DNA of 64,000 nucleotides from Ovoidimarina sediminis (GCF_032586175.1 NZ_JAWHTE010000008.1:124001-188000); one strand, 5' to 3'; shown: positions 17,391-25,660, counted from the stretch's first letter. Notes: a model not told the origin generated them from the letters alone. Numbers and translations: made by a program.

Positions 17391-17740
17391 CGCCACAACT
17401 CTCCCGGCGTCGCTTCGGTCAGGGCCTGGGCGCAAGCCTGGCCCTGCCCCCCCTGCCGCGCGCGGCCCGCGCCCATGACGATCCGCATGTCGTGATCGTG
17501 CGCATGTCGCGCTTCGCCTTCGTCCCTGCAACCGTCGAGATCCGGCCCGGTGACGAAGTCATCTGGGTCAACGACGATCTCGTGCCGCACACCGCGACGG
17601 CCCGTGAGGGCGACTGGGAAACCGATACGCTGGAGGCGGGAGCCTCCGGGCGGATCGCCTTCGCGGATCGCGGCACCTTCGCCTATGTCTGCGCCTTTCA
17701 TCCGCACATGACCGGAACCGTCGCGGTCCGGTCCGGGTGA
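17378..17740 (+). CDS. cupredoxin (type 1 copper) protein with Tat-like signal
   Basis: A 120-residue periplasmic copper protein. The signal begins RRRFGQGLGASLAL, a twin-arginine pattern. The mature domain carries the copper ligands: His in LVPHTATA, then the C-terminal loop CAFHPHM supplying Cys, His and Met. The order and spacing match small amicyanin/plastocyanin-like electron carriers. It starts inside the DUF4142 gene and ends in a GTGA/TGA junction with the next open frame. A redox or copper-handling role in the periplasm, alongside the DUF4142 partner, is the likely function. Confidence 0.88.
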   Translation: MRRLTPQLSRRRFGQGLGASLALPPLPRAARAHDDPHVVIVRMSRFAFVPATVEIRPGDEVIWVNDDLVPHTATAREGDWETDTLEAGASGRIAFADRGTFAYVCAFHPHMTGTVAVRSG

Positions 17741-17805
17741 ACGGCCCGCCGGTCACCGATATCCCCCCGCGGGCGACCGGCCCAGATCCTGAATGGAGAT
17801 CAACC

Positions 17806-18513
17806 TTGCCCGTCCCGATCACGCCTATCAGCCACGCGCTGTGCCCCTACGTCCGGCGCGTCGCCATCGCGCTTCTGGAAAAGGGGGTCGCCTTCGACAG
17901 GCGCACCGTCGCCCTCTCCCATAAACCGGGCTGGTTTTTGGCGATCTCGCCGCTTGGCCGCACGCCGGTGCTGCAGGCCGGCGACGATGTGCTCCTCGAG
18001 TCCGCGGCCATCCTCGAATACCTCGAGGAAACCCTGCCGAACCCGCTTCACCCGCAAGACCATGCCGAACGCGCCCGCCACCGTGCCTGGATCGGCTTTG
18101 GATCGAACTGCCTCGGAGACATCGCCGGATTCCATTCTGCAGGCGACGCCCAGACCCTCGACACCCGGGCCGCCACGATCCACGCGCGGTTCCGCGTGCT
18201 CGAGGCGCATCTCGGCGCCGGCCCCTGGTTCGCCGGCACCCGGTTCGGCTTCGTCGACACGGTCCTCGCCCCGGCATTCCGGTACTTCGACACCTTCGAC
18301 GCGATCGGCGATTTCGGGGCTTTCGACGGCCTCACCCGCGTGCCCGCGTGGCGCGCCAACCTCGCCCGCCGGGCCTCCGTGCAGATGGCGGTCGAGGCCG
18401 ATTACGCCAACCGGCTGGAGCGGTTCATCGAACGCAGGGGCAGCGCGCTCGCCCATCGCCTCATGGCGCGCCGCCTCCGGTCGGCACTTCCCGATATCGC
18501 AGGGGCCGTCTAG
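17806..18513 (+). CDS. glutathione S-transferase family protein
   Basis: A 235-residue cytosolic GST. The N-terminal thioredoxin-like domain starts PITPISHALCPYVRR, where the CPYV pattern resembles omega/zeta-like GSTs with a catalytic Cys. The SNAIL-type glutathione-binding segment is LLESAAILEYLEE, followed by the all-helical domain. I prefer the TTG at 17806 because GGAG sits eight bases before it and the domain starts at once. A GTG at 17737 overlapping the previous stop would add 23 unstructured residues. It continues the plus-strand run started by the DUF4142 gene. Confidence 0.85.
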   Translation: MPVPITPISHALCPYVRRVAIALLEKGVAFDRRTVALSHKPGWFLAISPLGRTPVLQAGDDVLLESAAILEYLEETLPNPLHPQDHAERARHRAWIGFGSNCLGDIAGFHSAGDAQTLDTRAATIHARFRVLEAHLGAGPWFAGTRFGFVDTVLAPAFRYFDTFDAIGDFGAFDGLTRVPAWRANLARRASVQMAVEADYANRLERFIERRGSALAHRLMARRLRSALPDIAGAV

Positions 18514-19044
18514 ATGTATGGCGACCCCCGCACCCCCAACCCGCCCGACCGCGCGTCCACGATCATGCCCCGAACCGATATCGCCTTCGTCCGCCTCCCC
18601 ACGATCCCCCTGGAAACGCTCGTGGCGCACATGAACGACCCGCGCACCGGCGTGCACATGCCACTCCTGACCTCCGCCTGGACCACGGATTACGCCGCTG
18701 CCTTCGTGGCGGCGAAGGAGGCATGCTGGCACCGCGACGGCCTTGGCCACTGGGCGATCCTGGAAGGTGGCCGCTACATCGGCTGGGGCGGGTTCCAGAA
18801 GGAAGGCGACGAGTGGGATTTCGGCCTCGTGCTGATTCCCGACGCCTTCGGCCTCGGCGCAAGGATCACGCGGCAGGCCCTGGCCGTCGCGCGTGCCGAC
18901 CCGCGGATACCGTACATAACCTTTCTGCTTCCCCCGTCCCGGAAGCATCTCGGCGCGCTTGGGCGCATGGGCGCGGAACGCATCGGCGCAATCGAGTACG
19001 ATGGGGCCGAGTTCGGAAAGTACCGGCTGGACACGGGCCCATAG
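18514..19044 (+). CDS. GNAT-family N-acetyltransferase
   Basis: A 176-residue GNAT protein similar to RimJ/RimL-type acetyltransferases. It has the central beta hairpin (GRYIGWGGFQKEGDEWDFGL) and the acetyl-CoA loop region reading FGLGARITRQAL, a loose form of the Q/RxxGxG/A motif. The ATG comes directly after the GST stop; an internal ATG at 18565 (MPRTDIAFVRLP) may be the real start. The substrate is unknown. It ends the plus-strand run. Confidence 0.75.
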   Translation: MYGDPRTPNPPDRASTIMPRTDIAFVRLPTIPLETLVAHMNDPRTGVHMPLLTSAWTTDYAAAFVAAKEACWHRDGLGHWAILEGGRYIGWGGFQKEGDEWDFGLVLIPDAFGLGARITRQALAVARADPRIPYITFLLPPSRKHLGALGRMGAERIGAIEYDGAEFGKYRLDTGP

Positions 19045-19493
19045 GCGGCTCTGAACCGCTTGCCGGCACCGGCGGCAAGGCCCGCCACCATCCTTGCGGG
19101 AATGCCCTTGCGGCGCCATCGCTTCCGACGGTTTCGGCCTGTCTTGTGCGGGCCGTCCGCCACCGGTGCGCCAAGCCGCCCGACCGGCAATCCAGCAGGC
19201 CGGCCCCAGCTCGGTCATCCGATCCGCACATGCGTCCCTCGCGAAAGGCTTTCGCCGAGAAACCGCATTCGGAATCCCGCCATCAGCCCCGAAAACCCGC
19301 CGTCCGATGTAATCGAACCCAACGCGAGTGCGCTGCCCGCCTATCGGCATCCTCCTGCAACAGGCGGTCGGGAAATCCGCATTCCCGAACCCGGACCGGC
19401 AGAACAACCTGATTTCCGAAGAAAATCTCCACGGTTCTGCCCGAATCTGCCAGTATGACGGGGTAGACGTAACGGTAAATCTGGCGGATCGGC
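19045..19493. other. 449-base stretch with no recognisable gene
   Basis: No reading frame here has a family motif or a plausible ribosome site. The last 100 bases (from about 19400) are somewhat AT-richer and probably contain the promoter of the small Gly/Cys-tailed gene that follows. Confidence 0.45.
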
Positions 19494-19685
19494 ATGACCG
19501 GAAACCTGAAAGACGACCTTGCGACGCTCTTCACCGGGCCCAACAGCGAGGGGATCTTCATCATCGGCGCGGCCGTGGGGCTGCTGATCGTCTACCGCAT
19601 CCTCTTCGGCTCGAACGGCCGCGACGGCGGCGGCGGCGGGTGCGGCGGAAGCAGCTGCGGCGGGGGCTGCTGCGGCGGGGAATGA
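19494..19685 (+). CDS. small membrane protein with Gly/Cys-rich tail
   Basis: A 63-residue protein. Residues 20-38 form one transmembrane helix (IFIIGAAVGLLIVYRILFG), and the C-terminal 19 residues are almost only Gly, Cys and Ser, with five Cys in CGGSSCGGGCCGG. The design is a membrane anchor followed by a flexible thiol-rich tail. Similar glycine-cysteine tails occur on small bacterial membrane proteins of unknown function. Metal binding or thiol chemistry is only inference. It stands alone and converges on the sugar-isomerase-like gene with three bases between stops. Confidence 0.7.
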   Translation: MTGNLKDDLATLFTGPNSEGIFIIGAAVGLLIVYRILFGSNGRDGGGGGCGGSSCGGGCCGGE

Positions 19686-19688
19686 CGT

Positions 19689-20534
19689 TCAGCAGACGGT
19701 TCTGAACCGCTCCACCATCACATCCAGAACCTCGTTCGGATCGCGCTGCCACCAGTCGCGCGACGAGAAGATTTCAACCTCGCAGGGCCCGGCATAGCCC
19801 GCGGCCTCCACCGCGCGGCGGATCGCCTTCAGATCGGCCACCCCGTCGCCCATCATCCCCCGGTCGAGAAGCATGTCCCGCGTGTCCTCCCGCCAGTCGC
19901 AGAGGTGATAGCCGAGGATGCGGTTTCCGGCCTCCCTCAGGCTTTCGGCAAGGCCCGTGTCCCACCACACGTGATAGACATCGACGGCCACGCCCACATT
20001 CGGCGCGCCCGCCCTCTCGCAAACGCTAAGCGCGTCGCGCACGGTCATCAGGCAGGTGCGGTTGCCCCCGAACATCGGATTGAGCGGCTCAAGCGCCAGC
20101 GCCACATCCCGCTCCGCCGCATAGGCCGCAAGCTTGGCCACGCGCCCGGCCAGGATCTTCTGGCTCTCCTCCACTCCCTTCGTGCCGGGCTCCGTCCCAC
20201 CGGTCACGATCGTCAGCACCCGCGTCCCCAGCCCGGCGGCCATATCGACCGACGCCCGCGCCTCATCAAGCGTTCCCGGCGCCCCCGGCCCCACCAGATA
20301 GGGCGTGCGGCAGAGCCCCACGACCTCCATCCCCGCCGCGCGCACGCGTTCGCCGATCTCGACGGCCCGGGCCCCGATCTCGCGCCGCCAGAAGACGATT
20401 CCGCCAAGGCCCCGTTCGGCGCAGGCATCGATCACCCGCTCCACCGGCCAGCCCGCGCCATAACCATCGAGGTTGTGCCCCAGCGTCGCCGTGTTGAGCG
20501 CGAGCGGCGAGATATCGCGCGAAAAATCCCGCAT
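19689..20534 (-). CDS. sugar phosphate isomerase/epimerase family (xylose isomerase-like TIM barrel)
   Basis: A TIM-barrel protein of about 281 residues, AP-endonuclease-2/xylose isomerase-like. Likely metal ligands are Glu in LALEPLN, Asp/His in VAVDVYHVWWD and Glu in CEVEIFS. The ATG at 20534 overlaps the stop of the preceding gene in TGATG form; a GTG one codon earlier is also possible. It is the last gene of the operon led by the CoA-transferase, directly after the DUF993 protein. The pair probably interconverts or cleaves a sugar-derived intermediate; the substrate is not known. Confidence 0.85.
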   Translation of the reverse strand: MRDFSRDISPLALNTATLGHNLDGYGAGWPVERVIDACAERGLGGIVFWRREIGARAVEIGERVRAAGMEVVGLCRTPYLVGPGAPGTLDEARASVDMAAGLGTRVLTIVTGGTEPGTKGVEESQKILAGRVAKLAAYAAERDVALALEPLNPMFGGNRTCLMTVRDALSVCERAGAPNVGVAVDVYHVWWDTGLAESLREAGNRILGYHLCDWREDTRDMLLDRGMMGDGVADLKAIRRAVEAAGYAGPCEVEIFSSRDWWQRDPNEVLDVMVERFRTVC

Positions 20535-21682
20535 CACACCCCGTAGACGGCCATCATCCGGCCCATCCGTTCAACCGCAAGATCGGGATCCCGCAGAAGC
20601 CCGTTCTGATCCGCCAGCCGGAACACTTCGGTGAAATAGGGCAGCGGCCGCATCGCCTGGTGCCCGTTCAGCATGATGAAGTGATCCTGGAACCCGTTCA
20701 GCCAGGCCAGGAACACGACGCCAGTCTTGTAATACTGCGTGGGCGCCCGAAAGATCAGCCGCGCCAGCGGCACCGTCGGATCAAGCAGCCTGCGGAACCC
20801 CGCCGCATCCCCCTGCCCCAGAAGCGTCACCGCATGGGCCGCGGCCGGGGCCAGCGGATCGAAGATGCCCAGAAGCGCGTGGGAATGTCCCTCGGCATCG
20901 CCCTCGATCAATTCGGGATAGTTGAAATCGTCGCCCGTATACATCTTCACGCCATCGGGCAGACGGCGGCGCATGATGATCTCTTTCTCCTTGTCGAGAA
21001 GCGAGATCTTGATGCCGTCGACCTTCGCGGCACTCTCGCCGATCACCTGAAGCGCGGTTTCGAGCGCCTCATCAAAGCTTTCCGCTCCCCAGTATCCGGC
21101 AAGCGCGGGGTCGAACATCTCGCCCAACCAGTGCAGCACCACGGGTTCGTCCGCCGCCGCCAGAACCTCCCTGTAGGTAGACAGGTAATCGTTGGGCGAT
21201 GTGGCAACCCGCGCCAATGCCCGGCTGGCCATCAGGATGATCCGGCCACCAACCTTCTGGATCGCGTCGAGCTGTTCGAAATAGGCGCGCCGCACGTCGT
21301 CGAGGCCGCGCGCCTCCGCCGGATCGAGCTGATCCGTCCCGCAACCGTTGAAGACAAGCGCGTCGGGAAGCTCCGCCTTCGTGCGCGTGATCAATTCCAG
21401 CGCCCCGGGCCAGTCGAGGCCCATCCCGCGCTGCGCGGTATCCATCGCCTCGGCAATCCCAAGCCCCAGCCCGTCGAGGTAGCGGCGGAACGCCATCGTC
21501 TTGTCCCAGTCCACGACGGCGGGGCCCGAGGGATCGCCTGCGGTGAAGGGATCGGCCACCACATGGGCGGCGGAAAAGACGACGCGCGCAGGTTCGGCGC
21601 CCATCGGCGTGACCGGCAGAGGCGTGCCGGTCAGGTGATAGTCCGTCAGGCGGCCGGTTTCGTCGGGAAGAGCGATCTTCAT
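20534..21682 (-). CDS. DUF993 / dihydrodipicolinate synthase-like protein
   Basis: A 382-residue TIM-barrel protein of the DUF993 family, related to DapA-type aldolases. The Schiff-base lysine candidate is in DGIKISLLDKEKE. Other marks are the N-terminal SAAHVVADPF and the conserved DDFNYPELIEGD and LGIFDPLAP. Family members are thought to act in retro-aldol steps of sugar-acid catabolism. It lies 12 bases downstream of the SDR gene and is coupled to the isomerase-like gene, so the two likely handle consecutive steps. Confidence 0.88.
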   Translation of the reverse strand: MKIALPDETGRLTDYHLTGTPLPVTPMGAEPARVVFSAAHVVADPFTAGDPSGPAVVDWDKTMAFRRYLDGLGLGIAEAMDTAQRGMGLDWPGALELITRTKAELPDALVFNGCGTDQLDPAEARGLDDVRRAYFEQLDAIQKVGGRIILMASRALARVATSPNDYLSTYREVLAAADEPVVLHWLGEMFDPALAGYWGAESFDEALETALQVIGESAAKVDGIKISLLDKEKEIIMRRRLPDGVKMYTGDDFNYPELIEGDAEGHSHALLGIFDPLAPAAAHAVTLLGQGDAAGFRRLLDPTVPLARLIFRAPTQYYKTGVVFLAWLNGFQDHFIMLNGHQAMRPLPYFTEVFRLADQNGLLRDPDLAVERMGRMMAVYGV

Positions 21683-21694
21683 CAGAGGTATCCT

Positions 21695-22465
21695 TCAGAA
21701 GCGCGGCACAAGCATCCCGGCATCCGCCGCGATCACCTGACCGGTGGTATAGGGAAGCCGGCCTGTGGCAAGCGAGGCGATGATCGTGCCGATCTCTTCG
21801 GGCTGCCCGACCCGGGGGATGAGCGTCAGGCCCTCCTTCGCGCGGGCTTCGTATTGCGCGATGACAGGCGCCGTCATCTCTGTCGCGATGAGGCCCGGGC
21901 GCACGTCGTAGACGGCGATGTTTTCGGGGCCCAGCCTCACCGCCCAGGCTTGCCCGGCCATCGCGGCGGCGGCCTTCGAGGCACAGTATTCCGAACGCGG
22001 CACGGCCACCGCGGTGGCGTTCGAGGAGGTGACGTTGACGATCGAATGGAAGAGGCCTGGGTCGAGGTCGCGGGCCAGAAGCCGCTTCGCGAAGGCCTGG
22101 GTCAGGAAGAAGGCAGCCTTGGCGTTGACCGCAAGGCAACGATCCCAGCTTGCCTCGCTGACATCCAGCGGATCGCCGCGCTGCATGACGCCCACGCCGG
22201 CGTTGTTGACGAGGGTGGTGAGGGGGCCGAGCGCCTCTTCGATCCGCCCCAGGGCCGCGTCATGGGAGGCAAGATCGGTGACATCGAGCACGACCGGAAG
22301 CGCACGGGCACCCGCGGCTTCGATCCGGGCCACTGCGCCTTTTAGTTCGGCGTCATCGGCGGGCCCGTTCACCGCAACGGCGAAGCCCTCGCGCGCCAGC
22401 GCGTCCGCGGCGGCAAGCCCGATCCCCCGGCTTGATCCGGTGACGAAGGCGACAGGGCCGGTCAT
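21695..22465 (-). CDS. short-chain dehydrogenase/reductase (3-ketoacyl-ACP reductase-like)
   Basis: A 256-residue classical SDR. The cofactor motif is TGSSRGIGLA, the structural NNAGVG is present, and the catalytic pair is in YCASKAA with a preceding Ser (VTSSNA). The C-terminus ends in DAGMLVPRF, typical of FabG-like enzymes. It is preceded by GGGAG. Between it and the upstream Dabb gene lies a copy of the intergenic repeat. In this operon it most likely oxidises or reduces a sugar-derived or acyl intermediate rather than serving fatty-acid synthesis. Confidence 0.9.
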   Translation of the reverse strand: MTGPVAFVTGSSRGIGLAAADALAREGFAVAVNGPADDAELKGAVARIEAAGARALPVVLDVTDLASHDAALGRIEEALGPLTTLVNNAGVGVMQRGDPLDVSEASWDRCLAVNAKAAFFLTQAFAKRLLARDLDPGLFHSIVNVTSSNATAVAVPRSEYCASKAAAAMAGQAWAVRLGPENIAVYDVRPGLIATEMTAPVIAQYEARAKEGLTLIPRVGQPEEIGTIIASLATGRLPYTTGQVIAADAGMLVPRF

Positions 22466-22486
22466 GGCATGTCTCCCGGCGAGATA

Positions 22487-22547
22487 TGGGGGCGTTGCCC
22501 CCGCCGCCCTGCGGGCGGCTCCCCCAGGATATTTTCGGCCACATGAA
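22487..22547 (-). repeat. intergenic repeat element, copy 2
   Basis: Read on the minus strand it starts CCTTCATGTGGCC, followed by GAAAATATCCTGGGGGAG, a GCCGCCC / GGGCGGC stem and a GGGGGC / GCCCCC stem. The order and spacing match copy 1 at 2443-2505. Here it lies inside an operon, between the frameshifted Dabb gene and the SDR, so it may reduce expression of the downstream genes. Confidence 0.75.
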
Positions 22548-22561
22548 GGGGCTGGGGCATG

Positions 22562-22872
22562 TCAGACCTCGAAATCCATGACGAAGACACCATCGGGCCC
22601 GCCCTCGAGCGTGGCCACGATCCGGGCACCGATCGCCTGGTGCGTGGGGTCGGCGAGATAGGTGCGCGCACGCCCGTATCGCGGAAATCGAACCAGAAGA
22701 GATCGCGAAAGCCGCGCACCAGCGGATCCTCGACCGAGACATTGGCGCGCACCTGGAAGTCGAGGATGCCGTCGATATGGCCCGAGAGCCCGGCGAGATC
22801 CTGCATCAGCGCGGTCTTGGTTTCTCCGGTCGTGCCGGGGGCATAGCGCAGCGCGACGAGGTGGCGGATCAT
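22562..22872 (-). pseudogene. Dabb (stress-responsive A/B barrel) protein with a frameshift
   Basis: The N-terminal frame starts MIRHLVALRYAPGTTGE, a typical Dabb beginning, and stays in frame to FDFRDTGVR. At about 22661-22668 the frame changes: the other minus-strand frame continues TYLADPTHQAIGARIVATLE and ends MDFEV at 22562, again normal for a ~103-residue Dabb protein. One base appears to be missing. Left unrepaired, translation would run on to 22462 through the repeat element and produce a nonsense tail. The start overlaps the enoyl-CoA hydratase stop as TGATG, so the gene was once part of the operon. Confidence 0.8.
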
Positions 22873-23663
22873 CAGGGTTTATCCTTGTCTTTCAGGAAGT
22901 TCGGCGTACGGCGCTCACGGAAGGCGGCAAGGCCCTCTGCAAGGTCCGGCGAGTGGGCGGCAAGCGCGCCGGCGAGCGATTCCGCGATACGCTCGCGCTC
23001 CTCGCCTTCGGCGTGGTTGATCATCATCTTGGCGAGTTCCGTGGCGCGGGGACTGCGTGTGAGGAGTGTTGCGGCGAGCTCCTCCGCCGCCGCCATCGCC
23101 TGCCCCTTGGGCACGACGCGGTCGACAAGCCCGAGGCCAAGAGCCTCGTCCGCCGTGAACACCTCTCCGGCAAGCACCATGCGGCGCACCACCTGTGCCC
23201 CGAAGCGGCGGACCGCCCGCTGCGTGCCGGACCAGCCGGGGATGATGCCGAGCCCGGTTTCGGGCTGCCCGGCCTTGATCTGTTCCTCCGCCACGCGGAT
23301 ATCGGCGCAGGCGGCAAGCTCAAGCCCGCCGCCCAGCGCGTGACCGTCGAGCACCGCGATCACCGGCTGGCGCAGGCGGGCGAGCGCATCGAAGGCGGCG
23401 TGGCCGTCGCGAAGCCAGTGGCGGCCGAAACTGTCGGGGGTTTCGGAGGCCCAGGCCTCGATATCGCCGCCGGCGCAGAAGGCCTTGCCTTCGCCCGACA
23501 GGATCACCACGCGGATGTCGTCATCCGCCTCGATCTCTGCACAGCGGGCGGCGAGGCGGGCGACCATGGCACGGTCGAGCGCGTTGAGTTTCGCGGGCCG
23601 GTTGAGGCGCAGATGGGCGATCGCGCCATTGCGGGTGAGATCTATGTCGGCGGCGGTGCTCAT
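22872..23663 (-). CDS. enoyl-CoA hydratase/isomerase family protein
   Basis: A 263-residue crotonase-fold enzyme. The oxyanion-hole segments are GKAFCAGGDIEAW and GHALGGGLELAACAD. The catalytic-Glu region reads EEQIKAGQPETGLGIIPGWSGTQ, with Glu at QPE, so hydratase activity is plausible. It starts overlapping the stop of the CoA-transferase (ATGA-type, 23660-23663) and its stop overlaps the Dabb gene. It would process the CoA ester made by the transferase. Confidence 0.9.
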   Translation of the reverse strand: MSTAADIDLTRNGAIAHLRLNRPAKLNALDRAMVARLAARCAEIEADDDIRVVILSGEGKAFCAGGDIEAWASETPDSFGRHWLRDGHAAFDALARLRQPVIAVLDGHALGGGLELAACADIRVAEEQIKAGQPETGLGIIPGWSGTQRAVRRFGAQVVRRMVLAGEVFTADEALGLGLVDRVVPKGQAMAAAEELAATLLTRSPRATELAKMMINHAEGEERERIAESLAGALAAHSPDLAEGLAAFRERRTPNFLKDKDKP

Positions 23664-25237
23664 AGGGTGAGGCCCATGGGTTCGGGGCGGAACAGGGCCG
23701 CGTCCATTTCCTTCAGGCTGTCGGCGACCTTGAGCGGCGTGGCGGCCTGGGCGAGGATATCACGCTCCAGATCGAGGCCCGGGGCGATTTCCGTCACCGT
23801 GAGCCCCTGGGGCAGCAGTTTGACCACGCAGCGTTCCGTCACATAGGAGATATCGCGCCCTTCGGCGGCGGCCTTGCGGCCCGAGAAGCTGACCTGATCG
23901 ACCTTTTCGACGAACTTGGCGATCTTGCCCTCGCGGTCGATGACGAGCCGCCCGCCTTCCACCCGCATTTTGGCGCCGGCGTTGAAATTACCTGAAAACA
24001 CTATCTTTTTTGCCCGTGTCGTGATGTCGACAAAGCCCCCGGCCCCCGCCGTGCGGTGGGGGGTGGCGGCGAGGCGGGAGACGTTGACGGAGCCTTCCCT
24101 GTCGATTTCGAGGAAGGACAGAAGCGAGGCGTCGAAGCCGCCGGCCTGGAAGTAGGCGAACTGGTGCGGCGAGGTGACAAAGGCCTCGGCATTGGCGGCG
24201 CAGCCGAACTTGAAATCGAGCAGCGGGATGCCGCCCACGGCGCCTTGTTCGATCACCCAGGTGACATCGCCGTGGCGGCCTTCCTCGAGCAGGATGCGGG
24301 GGACGTTGGCGGAGACGCCGAAACCGATGTTGACGGCCCAGCCTTCCTTCAGCTCCTGCGCGACGCGACGGGCGATGATCTTGTTCGGCCCGAATTCCAT
24401 CGCGTGGAAGCTGTCGAGGGGGCGGATCAGCTCGCCCGAGATCGCGGGATCGTAAGGCGTTCCAGTGGTTTGCAGCATATCGGGGGCTTCGACGACGATG
24501 TCGACAAGGATGCCGGGGACGTGGACGTCATGGGGGCGGATGGTACCGTTTTTCGCGACGCGGCGGACCTGGGCGATGACGATGCCGCCGCGGTTGTGGG
24601 CGGCGAGGGCCATTTCCATCGCGCCGAGATAGGCGCCTTCGGATTCGAAGGAGAGGTTGCCGCGCTGATCGCCCGTGGTGGCGCGGATGATCGCGATATC
24701 GGGGGCGACGGCGGGGAAATAGAGCCAGTCGTCGCCGTCGAATTTCTCTTTCCGGACAATGGGTTCAGCCCGCGCCGCATCGTTCATCGCGCAGCCGTCC
24801 TGATCGGGATCGACGAAGGTATCCATGCCCACCTTGGTGAGGACGCCGGGCCGGAAGGCGGCGGCTTCGCGGAGCATGTCGAACACGATGCCGGAGGGCA
24901 CGTTATAGGCTTTGACCTCGTTCGCGGTGATGCGCTGCCAGATCAGCGGAGGCTCTGCCTTGGACGGGCCGGAGGGGTAGCTGCCGCCTATTATCTTATT
25001 GATACAACCGGGTTTTGCGATGTGATCGACGCCCTTGGTGCCGAAGAAATCGCCGGCGGCGATGGGGTGGATCATGGTCAGATCGCGGGGGTGGCCTTCG
25101 GTGTCGAACCGCTGTCCGAGCGCGGCGAGGATGGCGTCGGGGCAGCAGAGGCCGGAGGAGGAGTTCACAGCGACGGTTGCGCCATCGGAGATGAGCGCCA
25201 CGGCTTCGGCGGCGGTGCGCTGTTTGGATCTGGTCAC
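23660..25237 (-). CDS. acyl-CoA:acetate/3-ketoacid CoA-transferase, fused alpha-beta type
   Basis: A 525-residue family I CoA-transferase (YdiF/acetate CoA-transferase type, both halves in one chain). The N-terminal domain begins AAEAVALISDGATVAVN. The active-site glutamate is expected in WVIEQGAVGGIPL, matching the family's E-x-G-x-x-GG motif. I choose the GTG at 25237 because GAAGGA lies about nine bases upstream; a TTG at 25258 has no ribosome site. It is the first gene of the operon and starts just downstream of two palindromes. Confidence 0.9.
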   Translation of the reverse strand: MTRSKQRTAAEAVALISDGATVAVNSSSGLCCPDAILAALGQRFDTEGHPRDLTMIHPIAAGDFFGTKGVDHIAKPGCINKIIGGSYPSGPSKAEPPLIWQRITANEVKAYNVPSGIVFDMLREAAAFRPGVLTKVGMDTFVDPDQDGCAMNDAARAEPIVRKEKFDGDDWLYFPAVAPDIAIIRATTGDQRGNLSFESEGAYLGAMEMALAAHNRGGIVIAQVRRVAKNGTIRPHDVHVPGILVDIVVEAPDMLQTTGTPYDPAISGELIRPLDSFHAMEFGPNKIIARRVAQELKEGWAVNIGFGVSANVPRILLEEGRHGDVTWVIEQGAVGGIPLLDFKFGCAANAEAFVTSPHQFAYFQAGGFDASLLSFLEIDREGSVNVSRLAATPHRTAGAGGFVDITTRAKKIVFSGNFNAGAKMRVEGGRLVIDREGKIAKFVEKVDQVSFSGRKAAAEGRDISYVTERCVVKLLPQGLTVTEIAPGLDLERDILAQAATPLKVADSLKEMDAALFRPEPMGLTL

Positions 25238-25259
25238 GCCCGGTTTTCCTTCGCGCAAG

Positions 25260-25273
25260 TAACTGAACAGTTA
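25260..25273. promoter_or_regulatory. palindrome next to the CoA-transferase start
   Basis: TAACTG-AA-CAGTTA, six-base perfect arms, 22 bases upstream of the CoA-transferase GTG. Such a site overlapping the leader would suit a repressor of the operon. No regulator gene is next to it except the MarR gene about 400 bases away, whose own operators have another sequence. Confidence 0.45.
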
Positions 25274-25358
25274 ACACACTATGCACGCTTAGAATGCCCG
25301 GATCAAGCGCGATATTCCAAGGAAAAACGGGGGTTTCGGGGATTTATGAACCGCTTAA

Positions 25359-25374
25359 GTAACCATTAGGTTAC
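25359..25374. promoter_or_regulatory. GTAACC-N4-GGTTAC palindrome, copy 1
   Basis: Perfect six-base arms around ATTA, about 120 bases upstream of the CoA-transferase operon. The same arms and the same four-base gap occur at 32187-32202 before the sugar-transport operon. This suggests a shared transcription factor, unidentified. Confidence 0.55.
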
Positions 25375-25600
25375 AAAGGCGGAGAATCGCGGCGCCGGGC
25401 GGTGGGGCTGTGTACGTTTTCGCGCCGGGTGGCGGAAACGGCCCCTGTTTCACCCATTAGACCATGAAAGGTTTACGGCGGAGTGAGAGGCGCGCGCCGG
25501 GGCGCGGGGGCCTTGTTTTCAAGGTTGGGCGGGGCCAAGGCGGTGCACCGGACAGGCCCGCCGGGCCGGCGGCGGGCGGGGCAGAATGCCCGGAATCGGC

Positions 25601-25644
25601 GTGTACACCCGGCGTACACACCGCGTACACACCCCGTACACAGA
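25601..25644. repeat. four tandem 11-bp repeats with GTAC core
   Basis: Four units of 11 bases in a row: GTGTACACCCG, GCGTACACACC, GCGTACACACC and CCGTACACAGA. The second and third are identical. The period of one helical turn places every GTACAC on the same face of the DNA. They lie 17 bases past the MarR gene stop, between it and the CoA-transferase promoter. Confidence 0.7.
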
Positions 25645-25660
25645 TTTTGCGCGGCGCCGG

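Noticed and set aside
24056..25369. 437-codon plus-strand frame opposite the CoA-transferase
   Set aside because: Asp/Gly-rich shadow. The CoA-transferase has its catalytic motifs and a ribosome site.
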